A stretch of 35,160 bases of DNA. It comes from a virus. A program made the position numbers and the translations under genes. The notes under the pieces were generated by a model. It had not been told where the DNA came from and made no database searches. It worked only from the letters and a program-made list of their open reading frames with translations. The stretch is taken from IMG/VR virus record IMGVR_UViG_3300005577_000063, positions 1-35,160 of that record; one strand, given 5' to 3'. Within the stretch, counting starts at the first letter, position 1; the number at the start of each line of letters is the position of its first letter. Below are positions 1 through 7,890 of the stretch, piece after piece.

Positions 1-120
1 AGGTCGAGGTATGCATCGGTGCCATCGTTCTCGCTCAGGATAAGGTTGGCGCAGTACGGCTTGACCGTTCGCTCCCGGAAGTCAGCCGCTGCTATATACG
101 CCATCGGATACCTCCGGGGT
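1..120. repeat. Terminal direct repeat, left copy (circular overlap)
   Basis: These 120 bases are identical, same orientation, to 35041-35160. They cover the 3' end of a glycosyltransferase gene and the 5' end of the head-tail connector gene, an unlikely place for a biological terminal repeat but natural for an assembler overlap on a circular or circularly permuted genome. Joining the copies makes the two genes adjacent and gives one unbroken minus-strand operon. A true short direct terminal repeat is not excluded from sequence alone. Confidence 0.95.
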
Positions 121-801
121 CTCTATACCGAACTCTTCACGCTTGCGGTAATACCATTCCTTGTCATCGCGTCGGGCCTTGGGCCGCATGTGACCACGGT
201 GCTCCATCCGTAGGTCGGGCATATCGAGGGCCGGAGTCTGGGTACGTGGCCTTTCGAGATCCGAGATAACGACCTGCTCACCATCCACGAAGCCGGTGAT
301 GATGTGGTGTGCCGGCCCGAAGCTCATGCCGGGGAGTACGCGGTAGAGACGCCTGATGGGCGATTGTTGGGTCTGACCGAACGTTTCCAGGCGCTCCCAT
401 AGCCGCAGGTCAACCGCGTGCCTATCCGTTTGCTCCAGTTGTTCGCGGACATCATCTGGCACCGTCGTCAAGAGCTCATCGGCATCCATCCTGAAATACC
501 AGTCTTCCATCGGTATCCCCGGGGCGATGCGAAGGATCGCATTGAGCTTCTCGACCTCGTTGCCAAGCCAGGGTCCGTCGGGAACGTGGAGCGTGCAACT
601 CATCCCGACCGATAGTGCCGTCTCCACGATAGTCGTCGCTTGGACCGCGCCGCTCACCGGCTGGCGAAGGGCGTTGGGGAACAGGTAGTAGGCCCCGTCT
701 GCTGCAACGATGCCATCACACAGCCTCGAGAGCGAAGCCACCACTGCGGCGAGCCACTCAGGCGGCTCTTCGTACCAATTCAAGAGGGCGTAGATCTTCA
801 T
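82..801 (-). CDS. Glycosyltransferase-like protein, GT-A fold
   Basis: A 239-residue protein starting MKIYALLNWYEE. The chosen ATG overlaps the TGA of the upstream glycosyltransferase in an ATGA; a longer in-frame extension upstream is Arg/Pro-rich shadow sequence. It shows an acidic Asp-Ala-Asp-Glu sugar-nucleotide/metal motif in RMDADELL (about residue 107), after EKLNAI, as in GT-A transferases. The donor and acceptor cannot be read from the sequence. Its stop lies about 23 bases inside the connector gene once the circle is closed, so it is embedded in the head operon. Virion-protein glycosylation is the most natural inference; host surface-glycan modification is the alternative. Confidence 0.7.
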   Translation of the reverse strand: MKIYALLNWYEEPPEWLAAVVASLSRLCDGIVAADGAYYLFPNALRQPVSGAVQATTIVETALSVGMSCTLHVPDGPWLGNEVEKLNAILRIAPGIPMEDWYFRMDADELLTTVPDDVREQLEQTDRHAVDLRLWERLETFGQTQQSPIRRLYRVLPGMSFGPAHHIITGFVDGEQVVISDLERPRTQTPALDMPDLRMEHRGHMRPKARRDDKEWYYRKREEFGIETPEVSDGVYSSG

Positions 802-1463
802 GCCCACTTGCTCGCGTAAAGTGCCTGGTCTTCTAGGCGCAGCGCAGCAACACCTGGACGGTGGCCCATCGTCGTATCGCCCCCGATGGGATGAAACACG
901 GGGACGCCCCCGACCCGGATAGCTCGATGGCCGGCCTGAGAGAGCGCGTTCTGGAACTCGTCGTCCCCGAACCAGACGTGGTACCGCTCGTCTATCGGCT
1001 GCCAGAACTGCGGGCGGATAGCGAAGCACCAGGGAAGGACACCCTGGGACGTTGGGGTCAGCATCACATCCTGGATCGCGGTGGGCCTCAACTCTGTGGC
1101 CCCCGTGTCGGGACTCGCTGCGGCGACGTTGGGCGGGGTGGAGGCTAGAGCGTCAGCCAGGATCCTCAGAGACCCGGGGGGCCAGGTTATGTCGTTGTTG
1201 AGTACGAGCATGATATCGGCTTCGATATCGTTGGCCCAGCGGGCCCCGTCGTTCCACATCGCGTAGAACGACCAGCCCTCAGCATCGACGATATGCAGAT
1301 CCTTGAACCCGCTGAGCATCTCAGCGCCTGTACCAGCGAGGGTTCCCCCGTTGTGCCAGACCCCGATACGGTCTACCTCGTCGTACAGCTTGTTCAGGAA
1401 CCGCACCGTCATATCGACGTGCTCTTCCGTGAAGAACGCGACGGGGACGACTGCGACGATCAA
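798..1463 (-). CDS. Family-2-like glycosyltransferase
   Basis: A 221-residue protein with N-terminal MIVAVVPVAFFTEEH, the first beta strand of a GT-A Rossmann-like domain. LVLNNDITWP (about residues 86-95) is the NxD/DxD-type nucleotide-sugar site, and FGDDEFQNAL near residue 166 followed by AGHRA and a late His matches the ED-containing acceptor-side motif of family 2 enzymes. Length is near the minimum for a single catalytic domain; no membrane segment is seen. Start and stop overlap the neighbours by 4 bases each, so it is translated with the epimerase and the second transferase. Substrate unknown. Confidence 0.75.
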   Translation of the reverse strand: MIVAVVPVAFFTEEHVDMTVRFLNKLYDEVDRIGVWHNGGTLAGTGAEMLSGFKDLHIVDAEGWSFYAMWNDGARWANDIEADIMLVLNNDITWPPGSLRILADALASTPPNVAAASPDTGATELRPTAIQDVMLTPTSQGVLPWCFAIRPQFWQPIDERYHVWFGDDEFQNALSQAGHRAIRVGGVPVFHPIGGDTTMGHRPGVAALRLEDQALYASKWA

Positions 1464-2302
1464 TGGTAGGACGCAATCGTGCGCTTGAGGCCATCCTCGA
1501 GCGGCAGGAAGTCATCGGGGAACCAACCTAAGGGCCGTAGGGTGGTCGGATCACCCAGGACGATGGAGTGCTCTGCCTCGCCCGGACGCATAGGGGCATG
1601 CTCGATGGTTCCCTCACCCATAAGCTCTACGACTGCCTCAGCGAGTTGGTTGACCGTGGTCTTACGGCCCGTGCCAGCATCCATAACCGATTCGTAGACG
1701 CCGTGATCGCGCTCAAGGGCCCTGACGAGGATCTCAGCCACGTCTTCGACCCAGATCATATCCATGATCTGCTCACCGTCGCCGTAGATGACGATGGGTC
1801 GGCCCTCTAGGACGGGGATGATGAGGTTCGGCATGATTTTCTTGACGGGATAGGCCTTCTGCCTGGGCCCGTAGACGTTCAAGCCGCGGATAAGAGCGAT
1901 CTTGGTACCCCATTCCTTGTTCGCCATCAGGGCGAAGCGTTCTGCAGCCTTCTTGGTGATCGAGTAGGGGTTCCACATCCAATGATTCGCTGCGGCGATA
2001 TTCACCGCCGGGACTTCATAGCGGCGGATCGCTTTGAACACGTTCAATCCACCGAGGATATTGGTCTCGATGGCGGGGAGGGGGTCGTCTACCGTCTCCT
2101 GGGTTCCCAGGACACCGGCTAGGTGCATCACAGCATCTGAGGTGCTCACCGCGAGATCGATAGCCGATGCATCTCTGATATCACCGAGGATGTCGCACTC
2201 CCGAGTCACACCGAAGGTGATCGGTTCATGCCCGTGGTCTTGCAATGCCTCGCAGGTGTACTTACCGATGAACCCTGTTCCGCCGGTAACGAGAACCCGC
2301 AC
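1460..2302 (-). CDS. NAD(P)-dependent sugar epimerase/dehydratase (extended SDR)
   Basis: A 280-residue extended short-chain dehydrogenase with the nucleotide-binding GGTGFIG at residues 7-13, HLAG, and Tyr-x3-Lys in PYSITKK. C-terminal RPGEAEHSIVLGD resembles NDP-sugar epimerases, whose usual role is to interconvert activated sugars. Oddly, the catalytic Ser/Thr strand is NIAAAN and the spacing to Tyr is short, so activity may be altered. The start is GTG at 2302, directly after the TGA of the CmcI-like frame, with AAGGAGG 6 bases upstream. It probably supplies or modifies the sugar for the two downstream transferases (inference). Confidence 0.8.
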   Translation of the reverse strand: MRVLVTGGTGFIGKYTCEALQDHGHEPITFGVTRECDILGDIRDASAIDLAVSTSDAVMHLAGVLGTQETVDDPLPAIETNILGGLNVFKAIRRYEVPAVNIAAANHWMWNPYSITKKAAERFALMANKEWGTKIALIRGLNVYGPRQKAYPVKKIMPNLIIPVLEGRPIVIYGDGEQIMDMIWVEDVAEILVRALERDHGVYESVMDAGTGRKTTVNQLAEAVVELMGEGTIEHAPMRPGEAEHSIVLGDPTTLRPLGWFPDDFLPLEDGLKRTIASYH

Positions 2303-2920
2303 TCATATCCTCCTTAGCCATCCGCCGGGATTCATCCCGAGCATGAAGCGTTCATATGTCCGGTCTGGGGAGAAGTGGTTATCGCGTTCTAGGAATCGCT
2401 CCACGGCTACGCCGGGGCCACCATTAGGGTAGAACTCCGAATCGATCCCGTACACATCTACCGCGGTGTCTTCGACCACCAGGTAAGAACTAGGCGTTAC
2501 CAGTGGGGCATACGCCTCTAGTTCGGCCTCCACATGGAGAGCATCGTGGTCCGAATCTAGGGTAACGAGGCAACTCCGGCCCCCGACTAGCTCATACACC
2601 CGAGCAATAACATCCGGGTCTGTGCTCGAGCCAGTGATCCAATGGACCCGCTCGTCCCGCCTCTCTGGCTGTACGGGGTCGATGCTGACTACCTCGCCGT
2701 AGTCCGCGAACCATGCGGCCGAGCCGCCTTCTGCACTGCCCGTCTCTACGATGACTGCGGGCTGAACCCTCTCAAGGAGTTCCTTGTAGGCCCACAGATC
2801 TGTTGGGTACTTGACGATACATCGACCTTCTGAGTCAAAGATCGTCTGCCAGACACGTGATGCATAGAAGGCCCTATTGGCGTCAGGCCACAGACCCTTT
2901 AGCGCGTCTCTTTTGGGGTC
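2303..2920 (-). CDS. CmcI/rhamnosyl O-methyltransferase-family protein, no start codon of its own
   Basis: The open frame encodes about 200 residues that look complete for the cephalosporin hydroxylase/sugar O-methyltransferase family (CmcI, PF04989): KYPTDLWAYKELL, then the SAM-site-like VETGSAEGGSAAW, GSSTD, TLDSDHDALHV, VVEDT and a C-terminal NPGGWLRR. The frame is closed by TGA at 2921-2923 and has no ATG, GTG or TTG before the conserved domain; the first GTG (2599) would lose half of it. The upstream 58-residue gene overlaps in the other frame and carries a C CCA AAA heptamer (2911-2917) whose -1 slip enters exactly this frame. Fusion by programmed frameshift is the simplest reading; a CTG start at 2891-2893 or an assembly indel are alternatives. 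Confidence 0.75.
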   Translation of the reverse strand, partial: DPKRDALKGLWPDANRAFYASRVWQTIFDSEGRCIVKYPTDLWAYKELLERVQPAVIVETGSAEGGSAAWFADYGEVVSIDPVQPERRDERVHWITGSSTDPDVIARVYELVGGRSCLVTLDSDHDALHVEAELEAYAPLVTPSSYLVVEDTAVDVYGIDSEFYPNGGPGVAVERFLERDNHFSPDRTYERFMLGMNPGGWLRRI

Positions 2921-3075
2921 TCAGCCTTCTCGGCCCGCTTGGCCGGCGCGGCTGGCTTCCAGCCCTTCCACTTCAGTTGAGCCCTCACACCGTTCGCGTT
3001 TACCTCGTCCCCCATCGCTTCATACGCTGCGAGCTCCCGCAGCAGCGCCTCGATAATGGTTTCGTCGTCTGGCAT
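2899..3075 (-). CDS. Small head-region protein, 58 aa
   Basis: MPDDETIIEALLRELAAYEA begins a short acidic helix, followed by a basic/aromatic stretch (RAQLKWKGWKP) and an Ala/Pro/Lys-rich tail. Start at ATG 3075 with AAGGAGAG just upstream. It directly follows the major capsid gene and its stable hairpin. Similar small proteins follow capsid genes in actinobacteriophages, but I cannot assign a function. The flexible tail reads like a linker, consistent with its being the N-terminal part of a frameshifted fusion to the CmcI-like domain. Confidence 0.75.
   Translation of the reverse strand: MPDDETIIEALLRELAAYEAMGDEVNANGVRAQLKWKGWKPAAPAKRAEKAETPKETR
2911..2917 (-). other. Candidate -1 ribosomal frameshift site (C CCA AAA)
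   Basis: On the minus strand, codons ACC CCA AAA of the 58-residue gene contain the canonical X_XXY_YYZ heptamer C_CCA_AAA. Slipping back one base gives CCC AAA and then AGA GAC GCG, the frame of the CmcI-like protein. Product: 55 residues of the small protein plus 202 of the CmcI-like domain, about 257 in all. The zero frame stops three codons after the heptamer. I did not identify a convincing downstream pseudoknot. The same genome has a second well-placed -1 heptamer in its tail chaperone genes. Confidence 0.55.
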
Positions 3076-3094
3076 GTCTCTCCTTCCTGGGGCT

Positions 3095-3114
3095 GGGGGG
3101 GCCGAAGCCCCCCC
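3095..3114 (-). promoter_or_regulatory. Very stable TTCG-tetraloop hairpin after the capsid gene
   Basis: On the minus strand, GGGGGGGC-TTCG-GCCCCCCC is an 8-bp all-GC stem capped by the unusually stable C(UUCG)G loop. It lies in the 68-base space between the capsid stop (3144) and the next start (3075). No T-run follows, so rather than a full intrinsic terminator it may protect the 3' end of capsid mRNA or reduce read-through into the downstream genes. Confidence 0.75.
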
Positions 3115-3143
3115 TCCTTGATAGTCCCCAGTTCCTATCCGAC

Positions 3144-4481
3144 CTAGAAGGTCGGAGTCTTGAGGCCAGTACCACCGATGATTGACGTGCCCTTGACGTA
3201 CCGGGCGAACGTGAACGCGAAGTACCCGTAGGCGTAGATCTTCACATTCAAGTTATCCGACAAGGACGACATATCGACGGTAACCGTGGGAGCCCCAACC
3301 TCGAATAGAAGCTGGTCTTCCCTGCGGGTCACGATGATTGTGTCCTGGTCGGTCGACACCCCAAGGTTCACCGGGATGTTCGCGTCGACCACGACGGGGA
3401 GACCCTGGATCAATCCAACCAGGCCCGCCGGGATCGTTGCATCACCAATCGACATCGCGTTCCAGGCACTCTGGGCAGCGGGTGCATCTGGCACAACCAG
3501 CGGACGCCCTGACGTATCAACCGCACCGATCAGGGAACCCCAGCGTCGGGGAGCCATCACGATGAGGCTTGGGGCCGCGAAACGGTTGGTCCAGATTTGC
3601 TGCACAGCATCTGCGATCTTCGGATACAGGGTCGCAGCCGTCGGTGTCGCCTGTGTGTAGGTGACGGAGTTGGTGCCCGACAGGACCGTGATGCCGTTGG
3701 TGGCCTGCGTGAGCAGCTGTGTGTCCAGCTGTTTCGCATAGTCCGCCGCGAGATCCTGGCCGATGACGGTATCCGTAGCGGGGTCAGAACGCTCCAGCAA
3801 CTGCCTGGACACGATCTGCTTACCGGCAACAGTGTTCACCGTGAACGCCAGGTAGTCGGTGACTGCCGAGCCATCCTGGATCGTCGTGGTTTCAGTAGCC
3901 TGTACCGCCGTCACAGTGCCCGTGGTAACTCGGGGCACGTTGAACGTCATACCCGTCTCGGGGAGAGCCCGCGGCCCGAGCGCATCGGCGAAGGGCCGAG
4001 ACGACCGAGCGAACTGCGCGAGCTCGTCGAGGAGGTACTGAGGCGGAACGAGACCGGGACCACCAGTACCGGTGGTAATCGCACCACGCTTCTCAGATGC
4101 GACTTCCCGAGCATGTCGAGCAAGCCGCGTCTCGGCGGCAATGTCACCCATGTGCTTGCGGAAGAGGTCACCGAAGAAGCTCCTGGCGGTTCCATCGGCC
4201 TCTCGAACGCCCTTGGCGTATGTGCGGGGCTCTTCCCCAACCTTGACCTCGGCACGCGGAACATCGTTGAGCGCCTTGTTCATGCGCTCGATCCTGGCGA
4301 TATCGCCGGCCAGTTTCGCTACCTCAGCCTCCTTCTCTGAAAACTTGGATTCCAGGTCGTCCCGCGTCTCCTTGTTCGAGTCCGGCCCGAGGCCCTGGAG
4401 GGCCGCATTGTGCCGCTCGAACGCAAGCTGGGCGTCAGCGAGATCGGCCTGGAGCTCCTCAAGCGTCTTGATTCCGCTCAT
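3144..4481 (-). CDS. Major capsid protein, HK97 fold
   Basis: A 445-residue HK97-type capsid subunit. Residues 1-75 are heptad-like and charged (LEELQADLADAQ...), as for the N-terminal scaffolding (delta) domain. A linker at about 128-141 (ASEKRGAITTGTGG) is a likely maturation-protease cleavage zone. The rest has the mixed beta content typical of the family, including the TVTAVQATE/TTTIQDGSAV region and the C-terminal AYGYFAFTFARYVKG. It follows the prohead protease with a 23-base overlap, the normal portal-protease-capsid order. The start ATG at 4481 has AGGGA upstream. Confidence 0.95.
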   Translation of the reverse strand: MSGIKTLEELQADLADAQLAFERHNAALQGLGPDSNKETRDDLESKFSEKEAEVAKLAGDIARIERMNKALNDVPRAEVKVGEEPRTYAKGVREADGTARSFFGDLFRKHMGDIAAETRLARHAREVASEKRGAITTGTGGPGLVPPQYLLDELAQFARSSRPFADALGPRALPETGMTFNVPRVTTGTVTAVQATETTTIQDGSAVTDYLAFTVNTVAGKQIVSRQLLERSDPATDTVIGQDLAADYAKQLDTQLLTQATNGITVLSGTNSVTYTQATPTAATLYPKIADAVQQIWTNRFAAPSLIVMAPRRWGSLIGAVDTSGRPLVVPDAPAAQSAWNAMSIGDATIPAGLVGLIQGLPVVVDANIPVNLGVSTDQDTIIVTRREDQLLFEVGAPTVTVDMSSLSDNLNVKIYAYGYFAFTFARYVKGTSIIGGTGLKTPTF

Positions 4482-5202
4482 GGAGTTTCCCTAACCTTTC
4501 TTCCACCTTGGCGAGGGAGGCGCGATATGCAGCGGTCTTCTTCTCCATAGCCGCGTGCCACATAGCGAACTCCTCGTCATCTTCTACGGAGCGTGGCTCC
4601 GCTTCGTCTCCCTGGCCCTCTTGCGGAGCGACCAGCGCGGCCTCCACCTCTTCAGGTGGACGACCTGTGACCTTGGCTAGCGAGCGAACCGCAGCCAAGC
4701 TCGTTTGGGGATACGCACCCTGCGCCGTAACAGTCACGTCGTAGAGCCCCCCAATGTTGTTAATAGTTCGCATCACGTTGCCATCGTCGTCTGCGGCGAA
4801 CTCATCCCCGCCTTCGGCAACGTTGAATGCGAACGATCCCTGGTTGATATCGCCCCGCTCGAGGGCGGTGCGAAGGTCTTTGGCCCACGTGTAGTTGCCT
4901 ACCTGGGCGTCGATCAGCAGCCCGGTGTCGTCTGATGACAGATGAAGGGTGTTGTTCTTCGTCCTAGCGGCCACATATCGCGTGTCATGGTCCCAGGTCA
5001 GGTGGACATCGGGATCGGTGGTGAGCACCTCATCGAAGGCGCCTGGGGCGATCTGCTCGCGGAATCCGCCTAGATCGTGAGAAGTCTGGTTGTAGACGGC
5101 CGCATAACCCCGGAGGGTGAATCCCTCGTTGGGCCGGCCGGAATGGCGGATTTCGAGTCCCTCAAGGCCCAGGACGCGAATCTCGCGGTCTTGGTCACTC
5201 AT
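4459..5202 (-). CDS. Prohead maturation protease (S78-like)
   Basis: A 247-residue protein with the features of HK97-type prohead proteases: GFTLRGYAAVYNQTSHDLGGFREQIAPGAF near the N-terminus, the catalytic-His region LTWDHDTRYV, and the catalytic-Ser region GDINQGSFAF. It would cleave the capsid delta domain and then itself. The start at ATG 5202 is chosen because AGGGAG lies 6 bases upstream and it overlaps the portal stop by only 8 bases; the long in-frame upstream extension is portal shadow sequence. The C-terminal tail is Glu/Lys-rich, possibly scaffolding-interacting. Confidence 0.92.
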   Translation of the reverse strand: MSDQDREIRVLGLEGLEIRHSGRPNEGFTLRGYAAVYNQTSHDLGGFREQIAPGAFDEVLTTDPDVHLTWDHDTRYVAARTKNNTLHLSSDDTGLLIDAQVGNYTWAKDLRTALERGDINQGSFAFNVAEGGDEFAADDDGNVMRTINNIGGLYDVTVTAQGAYPQTSLAAVRSLAKVTGRPPEEVEAALVAPQEGQGDEAEPRSVEDDEEFAMWHAAMEKKTAAYRASLAKVEERLGKLHERNQDA

Positions 5203-6427
5203 TCGCATCTCCCTGTGCTGTGACGAGGTTCGGTGCCCCGCCAACCGGTGTCTGCTGTAGCTCGTCGCCGCCCTCCTTGGGGGGCAGGTTTTCCTTCTCT
5301 CGAGCCTCGTTCTGCGTGTAAACGCCGGCCTGGATAGCATCGACGTAGGCCGACATCCGAACCGTGAAACTCGGACGAAGGACTGCGGCGGTCATGAACT
5401 CGGGGAACAGATTGCCTCCCGATGGGAACAGATCGGCGTCGTTCATCAATGCCATCTCTATCCGGCGGATCCGTGGGCCTAGATCGGCCTGCAAGAACCT
5501 ATCGAAGTCATTCTCCGGGCTCGTAATCTGACCGGAGTTACCGGGGACAATCCCCAACATCCCGGGTGTGACCCGCATGATGCGGGCAATCTCCTCAGCA
5601 GAGAAGCGCTGGGTTTCGATGTATTGCGCATCGCGCTGCGACATACCCGTAGAGATCCAGCCAGCGCCATTCCCGAGCATCCCGGGCCTGTGGGCATTGC
5701 TTAGGCCCCCGTGACGCTGCTGCCATTCGGCTGCGAATCGGTCGAGGTCTTCCTGATTGGCGGGTCCGGGGATCGTGATAAACCCCGGCACGCTCGTCCC
5801 GTTCGAGTAGAACTGCGATGAGTAGTCCCTAGCGGCGAGAGCGGCTCCGATGGTCTCCCGATACAGCGTGATCAGTGAGACGCCTAGGTCGGCCCCGGGG
5901 GTGATCGCCCAACCCCGGATATGCAAGATCTGGCTCGCTGAGACTCGCTCAGACTGGCCCCGGCGGCGGAGTTCGTAGTATTTCCGGCCCTGGTCGTCAC
6001 GCTTGAGGAACACGTCTGCCGGATTGATCACGAACAATTGGAGGTCGCCTTCATCCTGGACTGGTCGGCGGGCAAAGGCCTTCCAGATGTAGGCATTGCC
6101 ATCGGTCTCTATCGAGGTGGCAACGTCCTGCCAGAAGGTATAGGCCGATTGGTCCTCATTCGGTGTCTCATTCAGGCGGAACCACTGCCATGCGCTCCGC
6201 GCTTCGACCACTTCCGGCTTCTCGCCGCGGTAGACCTTCAGCGGCATCATGCCGATGGTCTCCGTTACCAGCTTGAGCGCCGCTCCAGCGGTTGATAGAC
6301 CAACCGTGTTCGCGGTGTCCACATAGGGACCGGCGGTGCTCCAATAAGGCGTTCGTTGGGGAATCTCCCACCCCGAAAGCCAATCCCGCTGCTCGATTTC
6401 CTTCTTTTTACGCCTAAACAGGCCCAT
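5195..6427 (-). CDS. Portal protein
   Basis: A 410-residue HK97/SPP1-type portal beginning MGLFRRKKKEIEQRDWLSGW. Characteristic features are the GLSTAGAALKLVTETIGMMPLKVY start of the core, NGTSVPGFITIPG, and the crown/wing region with RIMRVTPGMLGI. It forms the dodecameric DNA channel at the capsid vertex. The ATG at 6427 overlaps the terminase stop as TGATG, so translation is coupled; the longer upstream extension overlaps terminase and is rejected. The C-terminus ends in a Pro/Gly-rich, probably disordered tail. Confidence 0.93.
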   Translation of the reverse strand: MGLFRRKKKEIEQRDWLSGWEIPQRTPYWSTAGPYVDTANTVGLSTAGAALKLVTETIGMMPLKVYRGEKPEVVEARSAWQWFRLNETPNEDQSAYTFWQDVATSIETDGNAYIWKAFARRPVQDEGDLQLFVINPADVFLKRDDQGRKYYELRRRGQSERVSASQILHIRGWAITPGADLGVSLITLYRETIGAALAARDYSSQFYSNGTSVPGFITIPGPANQEDLDRFAAEWQQRHGGLSNAHRPGMLGNGAGWISTGMSQRDAQYIETQRFSAEEIARIMRVTPGMLGIVPGNSGQITSPENDFDRFLQADLGPRIRRIEMALMNDADLFPSGGNLFPEFMTAAVLRPSFTVRMSAYVDAIQAGVYTQNEAREKENLPPKEGGDELQQTPVGGAPNLVTAQGDANE

Positions 6428-7890
6428 CAGAGCGCCCAATAACTCGTGGGCTCTAACTGAGCGCTGGCCTGATGGACCGCGAGCGCTAGGGCGATGAGTG
6501 CTCTTGTCTGTTCGGTAGCCACCAAGCGCCACCCCTGTTCTGTCTCTTTGGTCTGGCCGGCGAGCACTTCACGCCTCAGGGCTTCATCACCGTCATGGAC
6601 GATCAAACCCGCCGAAATGAGCCTCCAGAGCGTTGCGGTGGCCTCTGCGTACCGAATCGGGGTCTGTGGGGCCTCCATCATCGGGATTCCGGCCTGTTGG
6701 AGGATCTCGGCCGACCGCATGAAGTATTTGGGGTCGTAGAGCACAGACTCGACCTTGTACCGCTCAGTAAGCCGACGGATCGACCACTCGAGCCCCTCGA
6801 ACGACAATCGGCCCTGTTCGGGAGCGGGGATGATCTCAGCCCCTACCGCGATCCTGCCGTCATCTCGAGGTGATGCGATGCCGATTCCGGCCCCAGCACC
6901 CACCCGAATGGCCAAATAGACCCTATCTCCGTCCCTTAGACCCCCAACATCGGCCCTCAGGCCGTCCCAGGTCTCGGCCTCAAGCCATGATTCGAGCGAG
7001 GCGGGCATCCCACAGACGAACCGCCGCCAGTGGCCCGGTGTCATCGCTGGGGACGATTTCTTCCGTTTCAGGGTCTCGATAGTGATGGCTTTGAGCGGAT
7101 TTGCGGCCTTGACTTCCTTCAGATTGTCCGGATTGCCGCTCTCAGGCACCGCGTATTCATGGAGCACCGAGTTGGGGCCAAGCGCTCTGAGGAACGACCC
7201 CTTGCGGGTTACGGTCCCCGTGTCCCGCATGGTCCGTCTCAGGGCCTCGAACTCCCCATCGGGCTCACCGGCCGTCGAAATGGAGATCAGCTGCCCTCCG
7301 CGCTTCTCTAACTTGCCCCGCCAGGTCCGATAGAGGTTCAGATTCCGGTGTCTGTGGAGCTCCTCGAGGATGGCGAGGGTGGGGATAACGCCGTCACCGG
7401 TTCTGTCATCAGCAGCGAAGATTTGGGCCCTAGAACCGGATTTCTCGCACTTGATCCGGCGATATCCCTCCTGGCACTTGAACTGCTTGAGCTCAGAACG
7501 GTCCACGAACCCAGCTGCGGCCTGATAGAGCCATTCCGCCTGGTCCCTCGAGGAAGCTGCCACGACCACTCTGGCGTATTCCATGAACTCGAGGTGGTAG
7601 AGGAGCAGTCCCCCGACGAAAGTGGTCTTGGCGTTCCCTTCGGGGATGACCAAGAGGGATTCTGAGATCCCGGAGAACACGTCAGCGAGGAATCGGGCCT
7701 GGAATGTCTCGATTTCCCAGGGTTCGCCGTTATCCAGGAACAGCCCCTTGGCCCAGACCCTGAAATGCGGAACCGTGAAGGGCTGATGGGTTTTTCTCGC
7801 CGCGCCGGCTGGGCTTGGTCTTGCTGAGTGATCGTGCCCCTCGACCACCCCCCCTTGATCCAAAATATTCTTTTCGATTGTCTTAGCCAC
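6427..7890 (-). CDS. Terminase large subunit
   Basis: The DNA-packaging ATPase/nuclease, 487 residues from GTG 7890 (a GTG at 7971 is possible but would overlap the HNH gene by 89 bases). The P-loop is IPEGNAKTT (about residues 82-90), an atypical Walker A common in phage terminases; Walker B is AILEELHRH (about 173-181), Glu-Glu rather than Asp-Glu. The C-terminal nuclease domain keeps VLYDPKYF, but the usual first-strand Asp position reads VYLAIRVGAG and the late Asp before ALALAV reads EQTRALIALAL. No separate small terminase was recognised; the adjacent HNH gene may assist packaging. Confidence 0.93.
   Translation of the reverse strand: MAKTIEKNILDQGGVVEGHDHSARPSPAGAARKTHQPFTVPHFRVWAKGLFLDNGEPWEIETFQARFLADVFSGISESLLVIPEGNAKTTFVGGLLLYHLEFMEYARVVVAASSRDQAEWLYQAAAGFVDRSELKQFKCQEGYRRIKCEKSGSRAQIFAADDRTGDGVIPTLAILEELHRHRNLNLYRTWRGKLEKRGGQLISISTAGEPDGEFEALRRTMRDTGTVTRKGSFLRALGPNSVLHEYAVPESGNPDNLKEVKAANPLKAITIETLKRKKSSPAMTPGHWRRFVCGMPASLESWLEAETWDGLRADVGGLRDGDRVYLAIRVGAGAGIGIASPRDDGRIAVGAEIIPAPEQGRLSFEGLEWSIRRLTERYKVESVLYDPKYFMRSAEILQQAGIPMMEAPQTPIRYAEATATLWRLISAGLIVHDGDEALRREVLAGQTKETEQGWRLVATEQTRALIALALAVHQASAQLEPTSYWAL

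Noticed and set aside
1-120. Biological direct terminal repeat.
   Set aside because: It lies within two coding genes and ends at the window edges with exactly 120 bases; an assembly overlap explains it better, though not proven.
3597-4340. A 247-residue plus-strand frame opposite the capsid gene.
   Set aside because: Shadow composition, and the minus strand encodes an unmistakable capsid protein.
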